Origin: Streptomyces caniscabiei
GTDB taxonomy: Bacteria > Actinomycetota > Actinomycetes > Streptomycetales > Streptomycetaceae
Length of the DNA stretch: 64,000 nucleotides
Direction of reading: 5' to 3'
NCBI RefSeq assembly: GCF_014930365.1
Contig: NZ_JABXWI010000033.1
Coordinates: 21,402 to 85,401 of the forward strand
Of the stretch, positions 1 to 9,800 are shown in pieces. Made by a program: the position numbers and the translations under genes. Below the pieces are notes generated by a model that worked only from the letters and a program-made list of their open reading frames with translations, was not told the DNA's origin and ran no database searches. Position 1 is the first letter of the stretch, and every line of letters begins with the position of its first letter.

Positions 1-2
1 TG

Positions 3-3000
3 CCGGTCCCGGGGGGCATCGAGTCGCCCGACGGCCGCTGCCGCCCCTACGGCATCGGCGCCAACGGCACGGTGTTCGGCAACGGCGCGGGTGTCGTGGC
101 GCTCAAGCGGCTGTCCGACGCGCTCGCCGAGGGTGACCGGATACACGCCGTGATCCTCGGTTCCGCCGTCAACAACGACGGAGCCGCCAAGGCGGGTTAC
201 ACCGCCCCCGGCATGACCGGCCAGGTGACCGTGATCCGCGAAGCGCTGTCGGTCGCCGACGTGTCACCGCGCTCCATCGGTTATGTGGAGGGCCACGGCA
301 CCGGCACCGCGCTCGGCGACCCGATCGAGGTCGAGGCGCTCACCACCGCCTACCGGGCCGCCGGCTCCGCCACGGACACGGGCCCCTGGTGCGCCCTGGG
401 GTCCGTGAAGTCCCGGGTCGGCCACCTGGACACGGCGGCCGGCATCACCGGATTCATCGCGGCCGTCCAGGCCCTGCGCCATGGCCGGATACCCGCCACC
501 CTGCACGCCGACGGCGACGGCCCGGCCCCTGCCCTGGCCTCGACGCCGTTCTTCGTGCCCGAGCGGTCCACCGCGTGGCCGGCCGGCGAGGGCCCCCGCC
601 GCGCGGCCGTCAGCGCCTTCGGGATCGGCGGCACCAACGCCCACGTCGTCCTGGAGCAGGCACCGCCCCACGCCCCCCGGTCCACGGACGGCGGTGGCCC
701 GGAGGCAGGCTCCGCGCTTCCGGTTCCGCTTCCGCTGTCGGCGCGCACCTCCACCGCACTGGACACCGCCGCCTCGCGACTCGCCGAGCACCTCGAGGCA
801 CACCCCGAGGTCCCGCTCGTGGATGTCGCCCGCACCCTGCGTACCGGACGGCGCCGCCTGGACCACCGCCGGGTGGTTCTCGCCCGCGACACCGCCGAGG
901 CCGCCGCCGCACTGCGTACCGGCGGGCGCCGCGACTCCGTGCGCGCCCGCGCCGACCGCGCCGACGCCCCGGTCGCGTTCCTGTTGCCCGGCCAGGGCAC
1001 CCAACTGCCGGGTATGGCCATGGGGCTGTACGACGCCCACCCGGTGTTCCGGGCCGCCCTGGACGAGTGCGCTGACATGCTCCGGCCCCACCTCGGCCAG
1101 GACCTGACCGCCGTCCTGCGCGACGGCGGCGAGAGGGACCTGCGGCGTACGGCCGTGCTCCAGCCCGCCGTCGTAGCCATCGGACACGCACTCACCCGTC
1201 TGTGGGAGCACTGGGGAGTACGCCCCGCCGCCCTGTTGGGCCACAGCCTCGGCGAGTTCACCGCCGCCGCCCTGTCCGGCGTCTTCGAACTGCCCGAAGC
1301 GCTGCGGCTGGCCGCGGTACGAGGCCGGCTCATGGAGGAGACGGCACCGGGCGCCATGCTGGCGGTGCCGCTGGGCGCGGCCGAGGCCACCGAGGCGGCC
1401 ACCCGGTACGCCCTCGATGTCGCGGCGGTCAACGGACCTGCCGCGACCGTTCTGTCCGGGCCGCGCGACGCGGTCGACCACGCCCGCGCGGATCTCGAAG
1501 GGCGCGGCCTGCGCCCGCTGGCGCTGCCGGTGGACCGGGCGTTCCACAGCTCCCTGTGCGACGAGGCCGCCGCCCGTTTCGCGCGGGAGGTCTCGCTCAC
1601 CGCACGCAGCGCTCCACGCGTTCCCTTCGTCTCCGGCGTGAGCGGCGACTGGATCACCGCCGAGCTGGCCGCCGACCCGGCGTACTGGGCCCGTCAGATG
1701 CGCGAACCGGTCCGCTTCGACCGAGGGCTCGCCACCCTGGCCGCCCTGGACGACGGTCTGGTCCTGGTGGAGAACGGACCTGGCAGCGTCCTCACGGACC
1801 TCGTGCGATCGGTCCGTCCCGGAACCGACGACATCCGGCTGGCCCCGCCGCCGCTGCCCTCCCGGGGCCGCCGCGGCCCCGAGGACGAACCGGTCGGCAC
1901 GGCGCTCTCCCTGGCCGGGCTGTGGACCAATGGCGCCCACGTCGAGTGGGAGCCCGTCGCCGGCACCGCACGCGTGGCCGACCTGCCCGGCTATCCCTTC
2001 GAGCACCGCACCCACTGGATCGATCCCGTGACCGCGGACCTGCCCGAGGTCCCCGCCGCCCCCGACGCCCTGCACGCGGCGCTCGTCTGGCGGCCGCTCG
2101 ACGCCGCCACCACGGCCTCCGACCGGTTCTCAGGCCGCCGACAGACCTGGCTCGTGCTGATGGATCCGGACGGCGCGGCCCAGCCGGCCGTGGACCTGCT
2201 GACCGCGCGCGGACAGATCGTCACGGTCGTGCTGCCCGGGACCGAGTACCGCAGGGTCCGCCGCGGCGTCTACCAGCTCGACCCGGCCGACCCCGCCCAG
2301 TACGCCAAGCTCTTCGCCGACCTGCGCGGACTGGTGCGCACGCCCACGGCCGTCCTGTACGCCTGGGGCCTGCGCACCGGGCAGGACAGCGGCGACACGG
2401 CACCCGACGAGACCTCCTGCTACTTCGGATTCGTGCGGCTCGCCCGCGCCATGGCCGAGGAGAGCGTCGTCAACGAGGTGCGCCTCGGCGTGCTGACCCG
2501 CGCCGCGTTCCGGACCGCCACCGGCGAGGTCCCGGACCCCGCGGCCGCGATGCTCAGCGGTCCGGTCCAGGTGCTTCCCGAAGAGTACGGCAACATGCGA
2601 TGCACCCAGGTCGACCTGCCGGCCGGGGCCGCACTGGACGCCCCCACCACCGAGGCCGTACTCGGCGCCGTCCTCGACCAGCCGGCCCGTCTTCTCGCCC
2701 TGCGTGACGGCCGCCTTCTCGCCCGTGCCGCCGAGCCCGTCGAGCACCCCGTCCCCGACCTCGCCTCCGGCCTCCCCGAAGGCGGCACCTGGGTCATCAC
2801 CGGCGGTCTCGGCGGCATCGGCCGGACTCTCGCCGCCCACCTGGCCCGCGTCCCCGGCGTCCGGCTCGCCCTGCTGGGCCGACGGGTCCCGGACGGCGAC
2901 GACGGACCGGCGGCCGCCTTCCTGCGGGAACTGCGCGCATCCGGCACGGAGGTTCTCGCGCTCCGGGCCGACGTCACCGATGCCCAGTCCCTGAGCGGGG

Positions 3001-3836
3001 CCCTTGACGAGGTCCGGGCCCGGTTCTCCACCATCGACGGCGTCGTGCACGCGGCCGGTGTACCGGGCGGCGGCTCCGTCGCCCTGCGCGAGGACCGGGA
3101 CGTGCGAGCCGTGTTCGGCCCCAAGGTGACCGGCACCCGCAACCTGCTCGCAGCCCTGCGTCCGGGTGAGGCCCGAGCCTTCCTCGTCTGCTCCTCGCTC
3201 GCCACCGTCGTCCCCACCTACGGTCAGGCGGACTATGCCGCGGCGAACGCCTACCTCGCCGCGGCGGCGGAGGCCGAGGCGGCCCGGGGGGACCGCCACG
3301 CCATCGCCGCCGACTGGGACATGTGGGCCGGGTCCGGCATGGCCAGTGAGGCCGAAGTCCCCGCGGACCTGAGGGCGTTGCAGGAGCGCATGCTCGCCGG
3401 GGCCCTCACCGCAGAACAGGGCGCACGCGCCTTCGCGGCAATGCTGGACGCGCCCCCGGGCCGGACCTTGGTGGCCCGCTCCTCGGCCGTGGTGACGGAC
3501 GGCGTCCTCCGGCTCGCCGACGAACCGGCCGTCCCGCGGCCCGCCGTCGCGCTGCCGCGCCCCGAGCTGGCCACCGCCTACGTGGCCCCCCGCACCCCGA
3601 CCGAGGAGCGGCTCGCCGAGATCTACGCAGAGATGCTCGGCATCGAAGGCGTCGGCGTCCACGACGACTTCCTGGAACTCGGCGGACACTCACTTCTCGC
3701 CGCCCAGATCGTGGCCCGGCTGCGGGCCGAGTTCGACGTCGACGTGCCCGCCCGCGCGTTCTTCGAGGGTGGTCGGGTCGCCGACCTGGCCGAGCTGATC
3801 GAGGAGCACATCCTGGCCGAACTGGAGGACCAGTGA
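3..3836 (+). CDS. Type I polyketide synthase module, 5' truncated by window edge (KS-AT-KR-ACP)
   Basis: The reading frame is open from base 3, so the start lies upstream. Seen in order: the C-terminal half of a ketosynthase (SPDGRCRPY near 30, the His motifs GHGTGT near 295 and VGHLDTAAG near 419); an acyltransferase with GHSLGE near 1240 and AFHSS near 1538; a ketoreductase with TGGLGGIG near 2800 and catalytic Ser/Tyr/Asn (CSS, YAAANAY) at 3190-3250; and an acyl carrier protein with LGGHSLLA near 3680. The AFH-type motif together with GHSLGE suggests malonyl-CoA (inference). The KR has no LDD motif, so stereochemistry is not predicted. The module would extend a chain with malonyl-CoA, reduce the beta-keto group and pass it to the next protein. 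Its TGA overlaps the next GTG by 4 nt (3833-3836), which implies translational coupling. Confidence 0.95.
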   Translation, partial: PVPGGIESPDGRCRPYGIGANGTVFGNGAGVVALKRLSDALAEGDRIHAVILGSAVNNDGAAKAGYTAPGMTGQVTVIREALSVADVSPRSIGYVEGHGTGTALGDPIEVEALTTAYRAAGSATDTGPWCALGSVKSRVGHLDTAAGITGFIAAVQALRHGRIPATLHADGDGPAPALASTPFFVPERSTAWPAGEGPRRAAVSAFGIGGTNAHVVLEQAPPHAPRSTDGGGPEAGSALPVPLPLSARTSTALDTAASRLAEHLEAHPEVPLVDVARTLRTGRRRLDHRRVVLARDTAEAAAALRTGGRRDSVRARADRADAPVAFLLPGQGTQLPGMAMGLYDAHPVFRAALDECADMLRPHLGQDLTAVLRDGGERDLRRTAVLQPAVVAIGHALTRLWEHWGVRPAALLGHSLGEFTAAALSGVFELPEALRLAAVRGRLMEETAPGAMLAVPLGAAEATEAATRYALDVAAVNGPAATVLSGPRDAVDHARADLEGRGLRPLALPVDRAFHSSLCDEAAARFAREVSLTARSAPRVPFVSGVSGDWITAELAADPAYWARQMREPVRFDRGLATLAALDDGLVLVENGPGSVLTDLVRSVRPGTDDIRLAPPPLPSRGRRGPEDEPVGTALSLAGLWTNGAHVEWEPVAGTARVADLPGYPFEHRTHWIDPVTADLPEVPAAPDALHAALVWRPLDAATTASDRFSGRRQTWLVLMDPDGAAQPAVDLLTARGQIVTVVLPGTEYRRVRRGVYQLDPADPAQYAKLFADLRGLVRTPTAVLYAWGLRTGQDSGDTAPDETSCYFGFVRLARAMAEESVVNEVRLGVLTRAAFRTATGEVPDPAAAMLSGPVQVLPEEYGNMRCTQVDLPAGAALDAPTTEAVLGAVLDQPARLLALRDGRLLARAAEPVEHPVPDLASGLPEGGTWVITGGLGGIGRTLAAHLARVPGVRLALLGRRVPDGDDGPAAAFLRELRASGTEVLALRADVTDAQSLSGALDEVRARFSTIDGVVHAAGVPGGGSVALREDRDVRAVFGPKVTGTRNLLAALRPGEARAFLVCSSLATVVPTYGQADYAAANAYLAAAAEAEAARGDRHAIAADWDMWAGSGMASEAEVPADLRALQERMLAGALTAEQGARAFAAMLDAPPGRTLVARSSAVVTDGVLRLADEPAVPRPAVALPRPELATAYVAPRTPTEERLAEIYAEMLGIEGVGVHDDFLELGGHSLLAAQIVARLRAEFDVDVPARAFFEGGRVADLAELIEEHILAELEDQ

Positions 3837-6800
3837 CCGAGTCCACCGGCCGGGAGGAACGTCTCGCCCGGCTCACCCCCGAACAGCGGGCCGCCTTCCT
3901 GGCCCGCACCCGAGGCCGTGCCGTCACCGCGGCCACGGCACCCGCCACCGGCGGCGAGCCCGCGGACACCGTGGCCGGCGGACCGATCCCTCCCGTACAG
4001 GGCCCTGCCCCCCTTTCCTTCGGGCAGGAACGGCTCTGGTTCCTGGAACAGCTCACGCCCGGCCTCGGCGTCCACAACGAATACGTGGCGCTCCGCCTCA
4101 CCGGTCACCTCGACCTCGCCGCACTCGACGCGGCGCTCACGGGGCTGGTCGACCGGCACCCGGCGCTGCGCACCGTCGTCGACCCCGGTGACGGCACCCC
4201 CGTACAGCGCGTCCTGTCCACCGCGGACACGGTCCTGCGGGTCGTCGACATCGAGCCCGGTGACGCCGCGGCCGTGCGGCCCGACGAGGGCGGTCTCCTG
4301 CCCGGCGAGCGGGCACTGGGCCGGGAGGAGGCGGCGCGCCCCTTCGACCTGGAGAACGGTCCGCTGTTCCGGGCCCTGCTGATCAGGTCGGCGCCCGACC
4401 GGTCCCTGCTGGTCGTGGTCAACCACCACATGGCCGGGGACGCGTGGTCCAGATCCGTGCTCGTCGATGACCTGTGCACCGGCTATCGTGCCCACCTCGA
4501 CGGCACGCCGGCCGCGGGCGAGGCCCTGCCCGTCCAGTACGGCGACTGGGCGGCCTGGCAGCGCCGCGAACTCACCGACGACCACCTGGCAGATCATCTG
4601 ACGTACTGGGAGGAGCGTCTGGCCGACGCGCCGCCGCTGCTCGACCTGGCGACCGACAGGCCGCGACCGGCGGTCCCCACCCACCGCGGCGGCCGTGTCC
4701 GCTTCACCTTGGACGCCCGCCTCACCGAGGCCTTGGAGGGTCTGGGCAGGGAGGCCAGGGCCACGCCGTTCATGGTCACCCTCGCTGCCTGGCAGGCCGT
4801 CCTGATGCGGCACTCCGGGCAGGAGGACGTCGTCGTCGGCGTGCCGACCGCCGGACGCGACCGCCCCGAACTGGCCGCGCTGGTCGGCATGTTCGTCAAC
4901 AGCCTGGTCCTGCGGGCCGACCTGTCCGGCGACCCCACGTTCGGGGAGCTGCTCTCCCGGGTCAGGGAGGCGGCCCTCGGAGCGCTGGAGCACGCCCAGG
5001 TCCCCTTCGAGGGCCTCGTGCGCCGGCTGAGCCCCGACCGCGACCTCAGCCACGCGCCGCTGTACCAGGTGCAGTTCGGATACCGCAATGTCCCCGAGCC
5101 CAAGATCACCCTTCCCGGCGTCCAGGTCCGCCTCGCCGAGCTGGACAACGGACTGTGCCGTACCGACCTGAGCCTCGAACTGGCCCGGCACGGCGACGTC
5201 ACCGAGGGCATCTGCGAGTACAGCCGCGACCTGTTCGACGAGGACAGCGTGCGCACCCTCACCGATGCCCTGGAGCGCGTCCTGCTGCGCGCCACGGCCG
5301 ACCCCACCCTGCGGCTGTCGGAGCTGCTCACCCTGACCCCGGCCGAACAGGCCCTGCTCCGGGCGGCCGGTGACGGCGGCCCCGTACCCGAGGGCGCCCA
5401 GGACGTGCTCACCGATTTCGCCCGGGCCGTCCGCACCAGGCCGGACGCCGCGGCCGTCGGCTGTCTCGGTACCGAGCTGACCTTCCGCGCCCTCCACGGG
5501 CGGGCCGCCGACGTGGCCGCCCGGCTGCGGGCCGCGGGCGTCCGGCCCGGTGACCGGGTCGGTGTCGGCATACGCCGGTGCGCGGACCTGCCGGCCGCGC
5601 TGTTCGGGGTGCTCATGACGGGCGCCGCCTATCTGCCGCTCGACCCCGACTACCCGCCGGAGCGACTGCGGTACGTGTGCGACGACGCGACGCCGGCCGC
5701 CGTGCTCGTCCACACCGCGACCCGCGAGACGTTCGCGGACGGCACCGTCCTGCGGGGAGCGGCCCTGGTCGACATCGACGCGCCCGCCGGCAGCGCCCTA
5801 GAGGAGGCCCCCGACGGCCCGCCGAGCGCGGATCCCGAGGCGGCGGCGTACGTCATCCACACGTCCGGCTCCACCGGCAGGCCGAAGGGGGTCGTGGTCC
5901 TCCACCGCAACCTCACGGCGTTCCTCGCCGCCATGGACCGGGTCGTCGACACCGGCGACCAGCCGGTGACCTGGCTCGCCGTCACCAGCGTGTCCTTCGA
6001 CATCTCCGTGCTCGAACTGCTGTGGACGGTCAGCCGCGGCCACCGTGTGGTCATCACCCCGGACGCGGGTGCGACCGCCGGCCCGGAGCCCGCGGTGGCC
6101 TCGGCCGCACCGGAGTTCAGCCTGTTCTACTTCGCCAGTGACTCCGGAGGTGTCATCTCGGGGCCGCAGCAGTACCGGCTGCTGATGGACGGGGCGCGCT
6201 TCGGCGACGAGCACGGCTTCAGCGCCGTATGGCTGCCGGAACGTCACTTCCACGCCTTCGGCGGAGCCTTCCCCGCACCGTCCGTCCTCGCCGCCGCCGT
6301 GGCCACCACCACCCGGCGCATCGGCATCCGCGCGGGCAGCGTCGTCATGCCGCTCCACCACCCGGTCCGCGTGGCGGAGGAGTGGTCGGTCGTCGACAAT
6401 CTCTCCGGCGGCCGAGTCGGGCTGTCGTTCGCCTCCGGCTGGCACATGGACGACTTCGTCCTCGCCAAGGACGCCTACGAGGACCGGCAGGCCCGCACCC
6501 TCGACGGGCTGGAGCAGGTTCGCGGACTGTGGCGCGGCGAACGGCTGGCCTTCGAAGGCCCCGGCGGCCGGGCCGTCGAGGTCGGCGTACTGCCCCGACC
6601 GGTCCAGTCGGAACTGCCCGTGTGGCTCACCTCGTCGGGCAACCCCGAGACCTGCCGCAGGGCCGGTGAGGCCGGAGCACGGCTGCTGACCCATCTGCTC
6701 GGCCAGAGCGTCGAGGAACTCGCCGACCGTGTCGCGGTGTACCGAGAGGCATGGCACCGCGCCGGCCACCCCGGCGACCCGCACGTCACCCTGATGCTGC

Positions 6801-9800
6801 ACACCTTCGTGGGGACCGACGCCGAGAACGTCCGCACGCACGCCTGGCAGCCGTTCCGTGAATACCTGCGCTCCTCCGTCGGCCTGATCGAGAACATGGC
6901 GCGCGCCATGGGCGTCGACATCACCGCCGACGACTTCACACCGGACGACAGGGAAGCGCTCCTCGATCACGCCTGCGCCCGCTATCTGGCCGACAGCTCA
7001 CTCATCGGCACCGTCGAGGACCGGCTGCCCCTGGTGCACCGGCTCACCGCGGCGGGGATCGACGAGATCGCCTGTCTCCTGGATTTCGGTGTGGACCCGG
7101 ACGCCGCGATCGGCGCCCTGTCCGCACTGGCCGACCTCAGGAGCCGGGCCGCCGCGGCCCCGCCCGCCGGGCCCCGCGAGGAGCCGTCCCTCACCGGGAT
7201 GATCCGCGCCCACGGCGTCACCCACCTCCAGTGCACCCCCTCACACGCCCGCGCCCTCATCGAGGAGGCGGACACCGCGGCGCTCGGCGGACTGCGCCAA
7301 CTGCTCCTCGGCGGCGAACGGCTCGACGCGGACCTCGCCCGCCGGCTCGCGGAACACCTGCGCGGCACGATCCGCAACATGTACGGCCCGACCGAGACCA
7401 CGGTGTGGTCCACCACGGACCTCGTCGAGCCGTCCGAGGCGACCGTCACCATCGGGCGCCCCGTCGTCGGCACCGTGGTCCGCGTCCTCGACCCGCACGG
7501 CCGGGAGGTCCCCGCCGGCGTCCCCGGGGAGCTGTACATCGGCGGCGCCGGTGTGACCGCCGGATACCTGGACCGTCCAGAACTCACCGCCGAGCGGTTC
7601 GTCGCCCCGCACGGAGCCAAGGACCCGGCCGGCGCCGCGGAACGCTTCTACCGCACGGGCGACATCGTCCGCGTACGCCGCGACGGCCGGCTCGAGTACC
7701 TGTCCCGCAACGACCACCAGCTGAAGATCCGCGGCTTCCGGGTCGAGGCGGGCGAGGTCGAGGCCGTGCTCACCGCTCTGCCGTCGGTGCGCCAGTGCGT
7801 CGTCACCGGCCACGGGCTGGGGACCTCCGCCGCCGCCCTCGTCGCCTACTTCGTCCCCACCGCTCCCGACGCGCCGCCCGGCACGGCCGAGCTGCGCGCC
7901 GAACTGACCCGCCGGCTCCCCTCGTTCCTCGTCCCCTCCCGCTTCGTCCCCCTCGACGCCCTGCCGCTCACCGGCAACGGCAAGGTCGACCTCGGAGCAC
8001 TGCCGGAACCAGGGCAGCAGGAGCGGGGTTCCGTCGCCTTCACCGCGCCGACGACTCCCGCCGAGGAACTGATCACGGCCATCTGGCGCGACGCCCTGCG
8101 GGTCGAACGCGTGGGCGTCCACGACGACTTCTTCGAACTCGGCGGCCACTCCCTGCTGGCCACCCAGGTCGTCGCCGGCATCCGGCGCACCCTCGGCGTC
8201 CGGCTGCCGCTGCGCCTCCTGTTCGAGGCACCCACAGTCGCCGCCCTCGCGCGCGCCGTGGAGGCACTCGGCGAGTCCTCGGCCGCGCGGCCCTCGGCGA
8301 CCGCCGTCCCGGCCGCCCTGTGCCCCGACCACGAGCACCGCCACGACCCGTTCCCCCTCACCGACGTACAGCGCGCCTACTGGATCGGACGCAGCGGCAC
8401 GGTGGGCGGCGACGTCTCGTGTCACCTGTACGTCGAGCTAGACGTCGACGACATCGACCTGCCCAGGCTGGAAGGCTCCTGGCAGGCGCTGGTGCGCCGG
8501 CACGACGCGCTGCGTCTCGTGGTGGACGGGGACGGCACCCAGCGCATCCTGGCCGACGTCCCCGATTACCGCGTGGACGTGGAGGACCTGCGCGGTCTCG
8601 ACCGGACCGGCCGCGACAGCCGTCTGGAGGCGACCCGTCATGCCATGTCCCACCAGGTGCTGCCCTCCGAGACGTGGCCCCTGTTCGACATCCGGGCCAG
8701 CCGCACGGGGGACACCACGGCCCGCGTCCATGTGAGCATCGACACCCTGATCGCCGACGGCGGCAGCGTGCGGATCCTGCTGGGCGAACTCCTCGCCGTC
8801 TATCGCGGGGAACTGCGGCCGGAGCCACTGGAGCTGTCCTTCCGGGACTACGTCCTGGCCGAGCAGCGGCGTCGCGGCGGCCCCGACGGGGAACGTGACA
8901 TGGCCTACTGGCGGGACCGGCTCGACACCCTGCCGCCCGCGCCCTCCCTGCCGCTGGCCCGGCGGCCAGAGGAACTGACCGAGACGCGGTTCCGGCGCCG
9001 GGAGGCACACCTGCCGGCGGAGGTGTGGAACCGGCTGAAGGAACGGGCCGCGGCCGCGCGGATCACCCCGTCGGCACTCGCCCTCGCCGCGTACGCCACC
9101 GTGATCGGCACGTGGGCGGACGCGGACCGCTTCACCCTCAATCTCACTCTCTTCAACCGAGTGGGCGACCACCCCGAACTGAGCTCGCTCGTGGGGGACT
9201 TCACCGCACTCACCATGCTGGAGGTGGACGGCGCCACCTCCGGAGCATTCGAGGAAAGGGCCCGCCGGATCCAGGGCCGGCTCTGGGAGGACCTGGATCA
9301 CCAGTCGGTCAGCGGCGTCCGGGTGGCGGGCGAGCTGGCCCGCCGCCGCGGCGTCGCCGCCGCCGTCATGCCCGTGGTCTTCACCAGTGAACTCGGTGCG
9401 GCCGACGACACCCCGCCGACGGAGCCGGGCGCGCGGATCGCGTACACGATCACCCAGACACCCCAGGTGTGGCTCGACCACCAGATCGCGGAGGACGGCG
9501 ATCGGCTGCGGCTCACCTGGGACGCCGTCGAGGCGCTGTTCCCGCCCGGCGTGCTGGACGACATGTTCGCCGCGTACACGGCTCTGCTGACCTCCCTCGC
9601 CGAGGAGCCGACGGCCTGGACCGACGCACACCGGGAGGTTCTGCCCCCGGATCAGGCCGCCCGGTACACCGCGCTCAACGAGACCGCCGGCCCGTTGCCG
9701 GACGGACTGCTGCACGAGCCCTTCCTGGCCCGCGCGGCCCAGCAGCCCGAGCGCGTCGCCGTCGTCTCCGCCACCGGCACGGTCACCTACGGGGAACTCG

